Assembly: GCA_010909165.1 (NCBI GenBank)
Contig: MU008192.1
Location: 372,001 to 436,000 of the forward strand
Reading direction: 5' to 3'
From: Anthoceros angustus
Taxonomy: Eukaryota > Streptophyta > Anthocerotopsida > Anthocerotales > Anthocerotaceae
DNA: 64,000 bases
The notes below the pieces were generated by a model. The model had not been told where the DNA came from. It searched no databases and saw only the letters and a program-made list of their open reading frames with translations. Every line of letters begins with the position of its first letter. Position 1 is the stretch's first letter. The position numbers and the translations under genes were made by a program. This document shows, in pieces, positions 22,004-33,089 of the stretch.

Positions 22004-25000
22004 ACCTCCCACTTAAAGGCCAATTTACCTTCAGAAGAATGGACTACCTCATGCCCATCGTTGTCCGAGCTTGTGCAAATTGCTCAGAGAGTCCCTTGGT
22101 AAGAATATCTCAGGGTTCGCCGGTGTGAACCTTGACAAGTTGTACCTCTTGTCATCCAACACCTCTCGAATGAAGTGATACTTCACATCCACATGTTTAG
22201 TCTTCGCATGAAACATCGGATTCTTTGCCAATTGATAGCACTGCTATCACAATGCAACACCGGCACTCAACCTTGATCCCCAAGTCTCCCACTAAACGAG
22301 CAAGCCATATGGCTTCCTTGCAAGCCTCGCTTGTCGCAACATACTCGGCCTCTGGTAGATAGCGAATGCACGATCGCAAACGAGATCGCCATGAGATCCT
22401 CCAAAGGCACATGAAGACATAACTCGATGTGGACCTCCTTTTGTCCATATCCTCGATAATCAAGATCTGTACCCAACCACACATGCATCTTCACTACCAA
22501 AACATATGCACAAAGCTTTTGTACCATTCGGATACCTCATAACTCCTTTTATCGCCTCCCAATGCTTCTTGCCGTGGTTTGACATAAACTCGCTAACCAC
22601 TCCCACCGCAAAGGCAATGTCGACGTAGCAATCATTGCATACATCAAACTCCCTACTGATGAGTATGGGACCTTCTCCATTTCGACTTTGTCCTCCTCGA
22701 GCTTGGGCAATCCGCTTGAAAGTTTCACATATGGAGGCAATGGAGTACCCAATGGCTTCCCTTCTCCATGTTGAAACGTTGAAGCACCTCAATGTATTCC
22801 GTCGAGACAAATAAAGCGCTTATGTCTGCTCCGACGAATACGCATGCCAAGTATATGGCTCGCCTCCCAAGTCTGCTATTTCAAAGTGAGCATTCAACTT
22901 TGACTTCAACAAATCTCATCAAGATCTCAAAGAATTAGCATATCATCCACATAGAGGATCAAAATGAGCAAGCTTTGATCCTTAGCTTGCTTCAGATAGA
23001 GGCAATGATCCTCATCGCCACGCTTGTAGCCTTGAGAAAGCATAAATGAGTGGAACTTGTGATACCACTGGTGCCTGTTTCAAACCATAAAGGCTCTTCC
23101 TCAACCTCGCACACCGATGCTCTTTGCCCTTCTCAACAAAACCTTCCGTTGTTGCATGTAGACCTCTTGAAGGTCACCATGCAAGAATGCCGCCTTGACA
23201 TCCATCATACAAGTTCCATATCATCCTGCAACCAAAGCAAGAACACATCGCAAAGTTGTCATTTTGACTACCGGTGAGAAAATCTCATCAAAGTCAATGC
23301 CTGTTGTTGCTTGAAACCCTTAGCAACCAATCGTGCCTTGTACTTTGGTTTGCCATCAAGGGTATGACCTTCATCTTGTACACCCATTTGCACCAGAGTG
23401 CCTTCTTATCCTAGGCAACCAACCAACTCCCAAGTTTGGTTCTTATGCGTAATTCATTTCGATCGCATGGCCTTCTCCCACTTCTCTTTGTTACTCATTG
23501 ACATGGCCTCTTTGTAAGAAGAGGGTTCCCCACAATCTGTCAACATGACATAATCCAGAGATGGATCATACCGCCGAGGTCGTGTAATCCCGCCTCGACC
23601 TACACATGTGCACCTCTATAGGTGCTTGTTCGACTCTTGGTTCATCTATCGGTGGAGGAATGTGCTCGCACATTACCACGGTTATCAACCGCCCATGATG
23701 ATCATGTCCATCTTCTTGAAGATCACCCTTCGCACCTCCACGCTTGGAGTAGGCTTCGTGCATCTTGTTCTCATTGAAGAACACGTTAGTACGAACAACC
23801 TTTCTAGCCTCGATCCCACAAACGGTATCCCATCTCACCGTAATCACCATAGCCAAGAAAAATACATTTCTTGGACTTAGGTGCCAACTTGTCCCAAACT
23901 CTTTTGGAACATGGCAAGATGCCTCATGTACCAAACACTCGCAGATGCTTGTAGGATGGTTTCTTTCCGCACTATAGCTCCTCGAACTCGCTCATCAACA
24001 AATTTTTATTAGGAGATCCGTTAATAAGATGAATCGCAGAGACATCGCTCGCCCAAAACCCATTAGGCAATCCGTAGTTTGACAACAAACCACGATCCTC
24101 TCCTCGAATGGTTCTGCTCATCCGCCACCACACCATTTTGTGGAGGAGTATCTGGTGATCAATTCTCTTTTGATTCCCTTGGAATCACTGTAATGACCGA
24201 AAGCTGAAACATACTTCCACCATTATCTCTTAGACACTTCAATCATACGATCGATTCTCTACAAGGGTGACAAATTTCAAACACCGTAACTTCATCCTTT
24301 TTCCTCAAAGGATAAACCCACACCTTGCGTGAGAAATCATCTATGAAAGTGACAAAATAGAGGCACCGCCTAATGATGCAGAGGCATAGGTCCACATACA
24401 TCATCGTGAACCAACTCAAGAGGTTTACTCTACTTTACCTCTTGTTCGATGTGATGATTTTGTCTGCTTCCCATATAAACAAAGGCTCACACATCGAGAG
24501 ATCGAGAAGTTAAGAACAGGATATAACCGTAACGAGATAAAACCTTCATTCCCTTCTCGAGACATATGTCCTAACCGCAATGCCACAAGGAAACATTTGG
24601 TCGCTCACATGATCACATGATCTTTTGATGTTTACAAGTGAGTACAAAGTGCCACACTTCGATCCACGAGCTAACACAAGAGAACCTTTGGAGATCTTCC
24701 AAGAGTGATCCCCAAACCAAGAAGGTAACCAAAGATCATCCAACCGCCCCGCGCTAATCATGCTCTTTGTCAACTTCGAACATGCCTAACGCCCTTCAAA
24801 GATGAATGAAGATCCGTTGTCAAACTTGAGTTGCACATCACCCACGCCGCGATCCGCATGCATAGTTATTTCCAAGCCTAACGATCCTTTCCTTGTAGCA
24901 TCATACGTGCTAAACCACTCTATGCGAGTAACATGGAAAGATGCACCGTAGTCAATTATCCAATTGCGTAATAAATGACTATCCGTTAATTGTGCAAGAT

Positions 25001-26006
25001 TCAAGTAAGAAGAGATAAGGACATCTCCGTCCTCAACGTAGTTTAACTCTTCCAACTCGACATTAAGTCGCCTTCTTGTCGCCCTGCTTCTTCTCTTTTC
25101 CTTGGTCCTTTTGAACTTCTCGCACTCTCTTTTGAAGTGACCCTTTGTGACAATAGTGACACTCCACATTCTTGTTACGACTACGAGATTTGCTACGAGA
25201 AAAGCTTCGTCCGTTGCTTCCCTTCGCGTGGACCTCCCTCTCACTATGAGGGCACCGGAACCTTTTGAAGGTTCCATGTTTTCCTGCTCACCTCCTCGCC
25301 AATGTGCTACCTTCTACATTTACAATGGTAAGACCACTAGCAGCGTAATTACTTGAGTCGCATTTAAAGGTGTCCCAACCTCCGTAATGTGACCAACAGA
25401 AACATAGCTCTCACGGAATCAGGAATGTGATACCTTGAGATGAGAGCTGGCTGAAAATGGTATTGAAATCATTCAGATGATCGGACATCCTCGTCCCTTC
25501 CTTCATCTTCAAGTCCACCAGCTGTTTCAACCAATACACCTGAGAAGCCGCACTTTGCTTCTCATACAGGTCACACAGCTTCTGCCACAGTCCGTAACTC
25601 GTGGTCTTATCTTTCACATTGAAGTACACTGTTTTTGACAATGTTAGCATGATAGTAGATCTAGCAAGCTCATCCAGGTCCTGCCACTCATCCTGTGTCA
25701 TACTATCTGGTTTGACGCCTAACAGCTTTATGGGCTTGATACGCTTTTACGCACTAGAACATTATACACTTGTTCTTTCCAACGGAAGTTAGTACCATCT
25801 AACTTCTCGATATTGAACATGACGCTCGATGATGAAGACATCATGACTCAAAAATCGATACGATAAAACACTCGACTCGCCTTGTCGAAAAGTCAAAGAA
25901 GAAAACAACACCGCGTCCGTGTATTTTGCCGCTGACTATTCCACCGAGTATTCCGCCGAATCACGACCGCCACCGCCCGGCGTTCGGCACCCGCAACTTT
26001 TCGCGC

Positions 26007-26262
26007 CGCGCCGCGCCGCGCCGCGCCACCACGCCCGCGCCACGCGGCGCCGCGCCGCGCCGCGCCGCGCCGCGCCGCGCCGCGCCGCGCCGCGCCGCGC
26101 CGCGCCGCGCCGCGCCGCGCCGCGCCGCGCCGCGCCGCGCCGCGCCGCGCCGCGCCGCGCCGCGCCGCGCCGCGCCGCGCCGCGCCGCGCCGCGCCGCGC
26201 CGCGCCGCGCCGCGCCGCGCCGCGCCGCGCCGCGCCGCGCCGCGCCGCGCCGCGCCGCGCCC
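26007..26262. repeat. CGCGC pentanucleotide array
   Basis: An almost pure CGCGC repeat of about 45-50 units, preceded by a slightly degenerate start. It sits where the right LTR of the copia element should continue; the left LTR lacks it. Because the unit has no stop in any frame, long meaningless Arg-Ala-Pro frames appear on both strands. Confidence 0.95.
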
Positions 26263-26496
26263 TCAAGGTGGAACCGAGGGAGAGGAGGCAAGTGTAACTC
26301 TCTCACATTGAGATGAGGCTTGGAGGGGATTTATACCCTCCAACAGGGCTCCCTAAGAAGCTCCACAAGAAGCCCCTAGGAAAGAGCACAAGAAGCTTCC
26401 TAGTGATTAGCTTCAGCTAAACTAATGATACTTAACTGACACCTAACTTAGATTAAGTGTATTAGTCTAAGTACATTGGGCTTTAATACCCTTACA
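26263..26496 (-). repeat. Copia LTR (right, 5' LTR of the element)
   Basis: It matches the left LTR from the shared GAGGAGGCAAGTGTAACTC to the CTTACA end, with a few substitutions and small indels. Its other end runs into the CGCGC array, so its full extent cannot be set. Confidence 0.8.
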
Positions 26497-26501
26497 CGCA
26501 T

Positions 26502-26595
26502 GCCATGCTTTGGATGACTGATTGAGGCCATATAAAATTTTTAGAAGTTCACAGACTGGGTCATCACCTATGACAGACATAGCCCTTAGACTACT
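26502..26595 (-). mobile_element. Old Ty1/copia fragment, RT part (right piece)
   Basis: The minus strand carries the LYGLNQSSKAW block of a copia reverse transcriptase. The fragment continues in frame into the left piece ending at 21748 if the younger element and one copy of its CGCAT duplication are disregarded. Confidence 0.85.
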
Positions 26596-26639
26596 GCATT
26601 TAGATTAGAGGAATGTTAAGCAGGAGGGGTTAGGTCCCT

Positions 26640-26800
26640 TGGTTGGTATCCAGATTCACACACGTTGCCCTGGTTAGGTCGGTGTCACGGCTGTGATAAT
26701 ATACGCGTGGCCTCTAACCCTCTTTGATGTTTAAGTGCTGAATGTAGGCTGCACTTAAAAGAATATTAAGCATGAGGGGTTAAGAGTGGCCGACATGCCT
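26640..26800 (+). repeat. Direct repeat flanking the copia nest (right copy)
   Basis: It matches 20335-20530 in the same orientation (ATTCACACACGTTGCC, GTGGCCTCTAACCCT, GAATGTAGGC). It ends at the breakpoint of the 1.43-kb tandem duplication. Confidence 0.6.
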
Positions 26801-28226
26801 ATGCTTTCATTAGCCGGTGAGGTGAGATGAGGCCTTGTGCGAAAGGTCTTCCGGAGACATGAACTAATCACTGGAACCCTTTCCATGTAAGGCTGGTGCA
26901 CCGGCTAAAACCGGATTTTTAGAATAAGGTTGTGCTAGAGTGGTGGAGGTGAGCCGCATGAGAGAGCTCTTCCAGAGACATGAGCTAATCGCTTCAACCT
27001 TTTCCATGTATGGCTAGTGCACCAGTTAAAACGAAAATTTTAGGATAAGGGTGTGCTTGAGTGGTGGAGGTGAGCACCGCTCATAGATGGGCCCACTTAA
27101 AGACCAAGCTAGGTATAAGAAAGAAGCCTATGAGAGTGTTGTGAAGGGGAGGGCACACATCAAGGCTCAAAACTTTATACTGATATAAAGTATTGACACA
27201 ATTCTCGGACGAGCAAAAGGAGCAGCAAAAAAACTTTATAATAAATCATATATTTACACAAGTCCGGAACGAGCAACAGACGAAGCGAAAAATGTTTCGG
27301 ACCCGGTTCTCCAGAACTATGAGACGTGAAAAAGTTCCACTTGCGCTAATAAAAAGGAACGGACCCGGTTCTCCAGGACTATGAGACATGAAAAAGTTCC
27401 ACTTGCGCTAATAAAAAGGAACGGACCCGGTTCTCCAGGACTATGAGACGTGAAAAAGTTCCACTTGCGCTAGTAAAAGGGAATAATGTCAGCACTGGCT
27501 TCGCCCGGTCTCGAACCGAGACCTTCAGTGTGTTAGACTGACGTGATAACCAACTACCACGAAACCTTGGTTACTAACCAGATTATGCAATTAGTATATA
27601 CCTTAGTTACTTGAGGCTTCGACACACATTTATAAAAGAACGCCGTGATTAAATATCCTAAACTTGGACCGATACTTAAATGGGGTGCCGATAGGGTGCT
27701 TAAAGGGGGTGGATGCCCTTGGTGCAAGTAGCTTAGGCTTGTTAAGTACCAAGTCCCATGACAGAAATCCGTCCTTAGTGGACTTAAATAAAATTCTTCT
27801 TCTTCTTCTAATATCCTCGGCCCGCCGAGTCATCTCATTTGAAAATTGCGATGCTTACGTCGGCCCGTCGCCGAGTCATCTCATTTGAAAATTGCGGTGC
27901 TCACGACTGAACAATCAGTAGCAAGTCACGGCACTGTACTGCACGTCGAGTTTCTTTAACGGGAGATTTGCCAAGGTTCGCGGAAACTACCAGCTGTCTG
28001 GCCAGCCCTTGAACTGGTAGTCTGGTACATCCACTGGTACTTGAGACGCGGATCGCGAAATGGCAAATGCCGCTACCCAGCCGAACGAGCGGCAATTGCG
28101 ATTCCTAGCAGTGGAGCAGCACATGGAGGAGTTGTGGCATTACCAAGACGTCCCGCGGATCGCTGCTGCCTGTGCATCGTCCAATGAGCAGCAGAGTTGT
28201 GAGAGCGGAGCGGAGACTGGTGAGAC
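26795..28226 (+). repeat. 1.43-kb tandem duplication, unit 1
   Basis: It is nearly identical to 28227-29668; most differences seen by eye are 1-5 base indels. The unit holds two diverged ~125-bp repeats, three 62-bp repeats (starts 27298, 27360, 27422), a tRNA-Val copy and the promoter plus first 56 codons of a CML gene. The trinucleotide GAC sits at the left edge, the junction and the right edge. Confidence 0.95.
27496..27566 (-). pseudogene. tRNA-Val(AAC) copy with 3 missing bases
   Basis: The same gene as 28932-29005 but lacking one base in the T stem and two bases between the acceptor and D stems. The T stem can no longer pair fully, so this copy is probably inactive unless the indels are sequence errors. 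Confidence 0.75.
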
Positions 28227-28245
28227 ATGCCTATGCTTTCATTAG
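28060..28245 (+). pseudogene. Truncated 5' copy of the CML gene
   Basis: The first 56 codons match the intact calmodulin-like gene at 29502. The sequence then crosses the duplication junction and ends after five unrelated codons, giving 61 residues with no EF-hand. The upstream region is copied too, so it may be transcribed. Confidence 0.9.
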
Positions 28246-29668
28246 CCGGTGAGGTGAGATGAGGCCTTGTGCGAAAGGTCTTCCGGAGACATGAACTAAT
28301 CACTGGAACCCTTTCCATGTAAGGCTGGTGCACCGGCTAAAACCGGATTTTTAGAATAAGGTTGTGCTAGAGTGGTGGAGGTGAGCCGCATGAGAGAGCT
28401 CTTCCAGAGACATGAGCTAATCGCTTCAACCTTTTCCATGTATGGCTAGTGCACCAGTTAAAACGAAAATTTTAGGATAAGGGTGTGCTTGAGTGGTGGA
28501 GGTGAGCCGCACCCTGCTCATAGATGGGCCCACTTAAAGACCAAGCTAGGTATAAGAAAGAAGCCTATGAGAGTGTTGTGAAGGGGAGGGCACACATCAA
28601 GGCTCAAAACTTTATACTGATATAAAGTATTGACACAATTCTCGGACGAGCAAAAGGAGCAGCAAAAAAACTTTATAATAAATCATATATTTACACAAGT
28701 CCGGAACGAGCAACAGACGAAGCGAAAATGTTTCGGACCCGGTTCTCCAGAACTATGAGACGTGAAAAAGTTCCACTTGCGCTAATAAAAAGGAACGGAC
28801 CCGGTTCTCCAGGACTATGAGACATGAAAAAGTTCCACTTGCGCTAATAAAAAGGAACGGACCCGGTTCTCCAGGACTATGAGACGTGAAAAAGTTCCAC
28901 TTGCGCTAGTAAAAGGGAATAATGTCAGCACTGGCTTCGCCCGGTCTCGAACCGGAGACCTTCAGTGTGTTAGACTGACGTGATAACCAACTACACCACG
29001 AAACCTTGGTTACTAACCAGATTATGCAATTAGTATATACCTTAGTTACTTGAGGCTTCGACACACATTTATAAAAGAACGCCGTGATTAAATATCCTAA
29101 ACTTGGACCGATACTTAAATGGGGTGCCGATAGGGTGCTTAAAGGGGGTGGATGCCCTTGGTGCAAGTAGCTTAGGCTTGTTAAGTACCAAGTCCCATGA
29201 CAGAAATCCGTCCTTAGTGGACTTAAATAAAATTCTTCTTCTTCTTCTAATATCCTCGGCCCGCCGCCGAGTCATCTCATTTGAAAATTGCGATGCTTAC
29301 GTCGGCCCGTCGCCGAGTCATCTCATTTGAAAATTGCGGTGCTCACGACTGAACAATCAGTAGCAAGTCACGGCACTGTACTGCACGTCGAGTTTCTTTA
29401 ACGGGAGATTTGCCAAGGTTCGCGGAAACTACCAGCTGTCTGGCCAGCCCTTGAACTGGTAGTCTGGTACATCCACTGGTACTTGAGACGCGGATCGCGA
29501 AATGGCAAATGCCGCTACCCAGCCGAACGAGCGGCAATTGCGATTCCTAGCAGTGGAGCAGCACATGGAGGAGTTGTGGCATTACCAAGACGTCCCGCGG
29601 ATCGCTGCTGCCTGTGCATCGTCCAATGAGCAGCAGAGTTGTGAGAGCGGAGCGGAGACTGGTGAGAC
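28227..29668 (+). repeat. 1.43-kb tandem duplication, unit 2
   Basis: The second copy, 1442 bp against 1432 bp in unit 1. Its right end is inside the intact CML gene, just after codon 55. It carries the intact tRNA-Val gene and the three 62-bp repeats (28733-28917). Confidence 0.95.
28932..29005 (-). tRNA. tRNA-Val (anticodon AAC)
   Basis: 74 nt without CCA. The acceptor stem pairs GGTTTCG with CGAAGCC. The D arm reads GTGTAGTTGGTTATCAC. The anticodon stem TCAGT/ACTGA holds the loop CTAACAC. The T arm is TCCGG, loop TTCGAGA, CCGGG. The discriminator base is A. A TTTT stop for RNA polymerase III follows about 15 nt downstream. Confidence 0.93.
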
Positions 29669-30296
29669 TTTGAGGTTTGCTAGTCCTACCGATTTCTGTG
29701 ACAGCAGGGACGAAATCGCTGCTAGCTCATGCTCTGCAGTGGAGCCGAAGGATACGGCTGTGTTAGGCAGAGGTGGAGCACTGGAGGAGTCCGAGATCCG
29801 AGGGGTGTTCGAACTTATTGATGCGGACGGCGATGGAAGGATATCCACAATTGAGCTTGTCGGCTTTCTGCAGAAACTCAGTCTGTCGCTGGCCTCGGAG
29901 CGCGCGCACGCCATATTGAATTCTGCGGACGAGAATGGGGATGGCGTGTTGGAGTATGCCGAGTTTGTGAAGCTCTACGCTTCCTTGTGTCTGTCCGGTG
30001 GGGAAACCGATGAGGCGGAGAGGGATCAAGGGCTGCGGGACGCGTTCACAGTGTTTGACAGCAATAATGATGGATACATCTCGCCGAGCGAGTTGCAATT
30101 CGTGGTCCAGAGCCTCAACCTGAGGAAAGGAAGGCCTGCGCGTGATTTTCTTGCGATGATCAAAGCTGTGGATAGAGATGGTGACGGGCTTGTGAACTTT
30201 GAAGAGTTTAAGGCGATGATGCTCGATGTCTCCAGCTCACGGAGAGCATGGAGTTTTGCAGAATTTTTGAGAACAGCAACATGCTGGAATTTCTGA
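29502..30296 (+). CDS. Calmodulin-like protein with four EF-hands
   Basis: A single exon of 264 residues. The N-terminal ~95 residues are low in motifs. Then four canonical calcium loops follow at about residues 107-118 (DADGDGRISTIE), 143-154 (DENGDGVLEYAE), 186-197 (DSNNDGYISPSE) and 224-235 (DRDGDGLVNFEE). All have acidic first and last ligands, so all four should bind calcium. It belongs to the plant CML group, which relays calcium signals by binding targets. The N-terminus has no clear membrane segment. The start is the first ATG, and the same start is present in the duplicated 5' copy at 28060. The promoter and codons 1-55 are part of unit 2 of the tandem duplication, so this gene now lies behind a second copy of its own promoter. 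Confidence 0.93.
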   Translation: MANAATQPNERQLRFLAVEQHMEELWHYQDVPRIAAACASSNEQQSCESGAETGETLRFASPTDFCDSRDEIAASSCSAVEPKDTAVLGRGGALEESEIRGVFELIDADGDGRISTIELVGFLQKLSLSLASERAHAILNSADENGDGVLEYAEFVKLYASLCLSGGETDEAERDQGLRDAFTVFDSNNDGYISPSELQFVVQSLNLRKGRPARDFLAMIKAVDRDGDGLVNFEEFKAMMLDVSSSRRAWSFAEFLRTATCWNF

Positions 30297-30876
30297 GAGC
30301 TGCAACATACTAGTGTGAGCATCGATTTATGCATCTCTTCTTTAGCGTTTTACCTTGACCAGGAACCAGAGCCTGGCTACTACTTGGTAGATTCCTGAAT
30401 GTTCTCTTATTTTTTGTGCATTTGAGAAAGCGGAAACTTTCTTTGACATTCTTCAGTTGTGTTCGCAGAAGCGCACAACATCCAAGGTCAGTTCAGACTC
30501 TAGTAGTGTAACTTTGGTCTTGCACCGTTGTTTGACCTTGTGAAACACGCCATAGTATCCTCAATGAGTTTTGGGAATTTTGGATCTAAATATGATGAGA
30601 AGCCATCAAAACCTTTCGAGGCCGGTGCGGCGCCTTATCCACAGGTCATCGAAGCTAAGCAGGGCGGATCTCATGTCATCGGAGGGGGCGAAAGGGACTG
30701 TCTTCCCAGTTCATCGCATTGCCAAGCGCTGAGAGAAAACTGCTGCCAACGTAAGCATACATGGCCGCTTTTCACCTATACAGTTATGAGGACATACGGC
30801 TGCTGAGGTAGTTTAGCCATAGTAAACTAATCTCTATCTAACTGCATCAAGTAGTCTATTTTCGGGACACTAAAAC
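30297..30876. other. CML 3' region and intergenic
   Basis: No gene supported. A plus-strand frame at 30528-30806 is open but shows no motif. Confidence 0.45.
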
Positions 30877-30961
30877 CTAGATGATGCCGATCTTATCTGC
30901 CACCTCCAAGGCATCGTAGTCCGAAGTGAGCCTTACGTATGCTTGCTTCGTCCCATCGGGC
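30877..30961 (-). pseudogene. Orphan last exon of ribosomal protein L23a
   Basis: On the minus strand, directly after an acceptor (TTTTACAG), the frame reads [20 protein letters not shown] and ends in KIGII and a stop. This is the conserved C-terminus of L23a (usually [25 protein letters not shown]-like). No preceding exon is visible within about 2 kb on that strand. It may be the end of a gene with a very long intron or a translocated fragment. The intact acceptor argues against a processed retrocopy. Confidence 0.75.
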
Positions 30962-31108
30962 CTGTAAAACACAGGAGTCCACCAATCTAGCGTGTTTTTC
31001 AATACAATATTGTCCCTTTTTCCACTAGGAGATTGCCCTTCACGTGTTTATTAACACGATTTTGCTCCCTGCAACTTTTAGTTACGACATTCCCTTCCTC
31101 GAGAAGTC

Positions 31109-31120
31109 TTAGAAGTCTTG
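31109..31120 (-). other. Copia-type primer binding site motif
   Basis: TGGTATCAGAGC on the minus strand matches the initiator-tRNA-Met primer site used by many plant copia elements. No LTR or gag was recognised beside it, so it may be a relic or chance. Confidence 0.35.
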
Positions 31121-31274
31121 CTCTGATACCACGATCTCGTTCTGATGGGCAAACTTCGTACTCTTTTTGGCACAGTGCCACAAACTCTTCACAAGCATAG
31201 ATGCTCTACATCAGTATAAATATTTCATACAATGTCTTGGCTGTACATGGACAGGGCAGTCAAATGCTTGCTGC

Positions 31275-32060
31275 TCAGCACCATATTATCATATTGTCAG
31301 CAGGCTCACTTGCATTTCTGCTAGAAGATCCTACCTTTAGGATCTGGCTTGCACGGGGCCACCTGGGGCAGCAACCCAGCATGACTGTATGCCGACATGA
31401 TTGAAGACGCCAAGACCAGATTTCGGCCACCAACCATGTCCTCAAACACAGACTTCGCGTCTGACAGGCGTCCACGCTTGCCGTGAGCATTATGAAATTA
31501 GCTGCCAAGGATTGAGCCTCTCAATCCTTTCTGTAGGCTCCCCCACTTTGCAAAGCGAGTTTCAGACGAACAGGTTCACTTCATAGCCCTCTTAGAGCTT
31601 CAGCGGTCAGCTATCCCGCTTTGCAGGAACCCACACGTTGATGAGCTGTTCATCTCAAAGAATGTCGTCTTCTTTCTCTGGCAGGAAGCCACTACTTGGA
31701 GAACACTGACCGAGGCCTTGTCATTTGGAAACAGACCTTCACTTTGCATTTGGCCATAAATTTTCTCCTTAATCATGTTAAGCAATACACTGCGAGCATC
31801 CACCCCATTTCACATAGCACCTCGCTGAGTCAATTTCTGAAAGGTATGGCATATATGCATCAACAATTCTTCCACACTTTGCATACATATCAACCAAAGA
31901 GGTGCCCACCAATACATCCTTGTGACGCCTGTCTGCACTTCATCCTGTTGCTCGTGGATGCTCTTGCTGTCCTGCCGTTCTGCTGCTAAGCGCTGTACGC
32001 TGCAAGTGAGCTTAGGAAGATGGTATTTGCTGGGCTTCACACATTCCCCCTTCATCTGTT
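31275..32060 (-). pseudogene. PPR gene relic
   Basis: On the minus strand, in order but in different frames: SLVDMYAKCGRIVDAY (near 31880), YGQMQSEGLFPND with VSVLQVVAS (near 31720), then GKRGRLSDAKSVFEDM and NLVLASSIMSAYSHAG (near 31440). These are consecutive helices of P/L/S-type PPR repeats. Frameshifts and stops separate them. Confidence 0.75.
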
Positions 32061-33089
32061 AGCCTTGAAGTACCAGAGATGACGGCTGTTAAGTGTAAAC
32101 AGTTCGCTGCCATGACAATCAGTCAAAGATTGCAGCCCATCTGCAAGGCTCCTGCACTTCACCAGAGCGGTAACAACGCAGTTGCCCGAATTCCCTGTTT
32201 GACAGCAACCATATCCTTCCCACGTTCGGCATCGAAATCCTCATCCCTATGCTATCCTGTTGGCGGCGCACACGATATATTTTGGGAACCTTCCCTGCAA
32301 CATACATCACGAAAATATTTGACAAAAGAAGGTTAGAGGATGTCTTGACTTGCTGGAATTAAAGTCTCACTTTCTTTTTTCTTTTGCTTCTGCAATCTGC
32401 CTTGTGCTTTGTGCCTAGCCTAACCTGCAGTCATCCACCACAGTACAGTGAGCTGAAAACAATCAAACAATCATCCTCCACGTTCTTTCGTGCCACATGC
32501 CACACGCTACCAACACCTTACAGCTTCATGTGCTAAAATGCGGATCCTGTAGGTAAACAAGCCCACAAGCAATGCAATGCCCCACGGACGCGCAAAAGCA
32601 AACCGTGAACCATTGCATCGCGGCACCGCGCGCGGTAGGGACATGGATGTTCGGGATATCCTTATCCATCCGTGATGGATGCAGTGAGAGGACACATCGT
32701 AAATCTGATCAAATGAAGGGTTACTGGGTACCGGGTCCGAGTGTCTGTAGGGCCCACCACCTATTCATATTCGAGACAACCATGTGCATGGATCCATGGG
32801 CCACGGCCACAAAGGTGATGCAACCAGGGCCATGGTTGTTTCACCCATGTTGATGTGCATGAGACGAGACTTGGACTTGCGCACGCCTGCCGTCTGCCGG
32901 AGTAGGAGTAGTACTAGTGCTTCCCTTCCCTTCCCTTCCCGGATCGTCAGGGTCTCTATCATGTACATGTTCTCCGAGGCTCCTCCTTTCCAAAGGTCAT
33001 ACACCTACATACAGTATGTAACAAAGAGAGAGCCCTATAGATCAGGATCCACACACCAGCAAACACAAGCACAAGCACAGCACAGCACG
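32061..33089. other. Intergenic
   Basis: No gene supported. A run of CTTCC repeats (32919-32940) lies in the probable promoter of the hypothetical gene at 33090. Confidence 0.45.

Larger units (their letters stand above)
21749..26496 (-). mobile_element. Nested Ty1/copia LTR retrotransposon
   Basis: This element lies on the minus strand inside an older copia RT. The 5-bp duplications CGCAT at 21744-21748 and 26497-26501 flank TG...CA ends. The left LTR is 21749-22003 and the right LTR matches over about 26263-26496. Reading leftwards from 25844: gag (UBN2 type, KLDGTNFRWKEQ), a CCHC knuckle (KGHFKREC, near 25130), a protease with WIIDYGAS where the family has DSGA (near 24960), a GAG-pre-integrase block (near 24680), the integrase core (FIDDFSRK, near 24320), RT (YVDDM, near 22950) and RNase H (PEAEYVATSEACKEA, near 22340). 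Frames are broken several times, so it is dead. The Tyr in place of the protease Ser is one of several lesions. Confidence 0.9.

Noticed and set aside
25893-26311. Long Arg-Ala-Pro reading frames on both strands
   Set aside because: They are a by-product of the CGCGC repeat, which has no stop codon in any frame.
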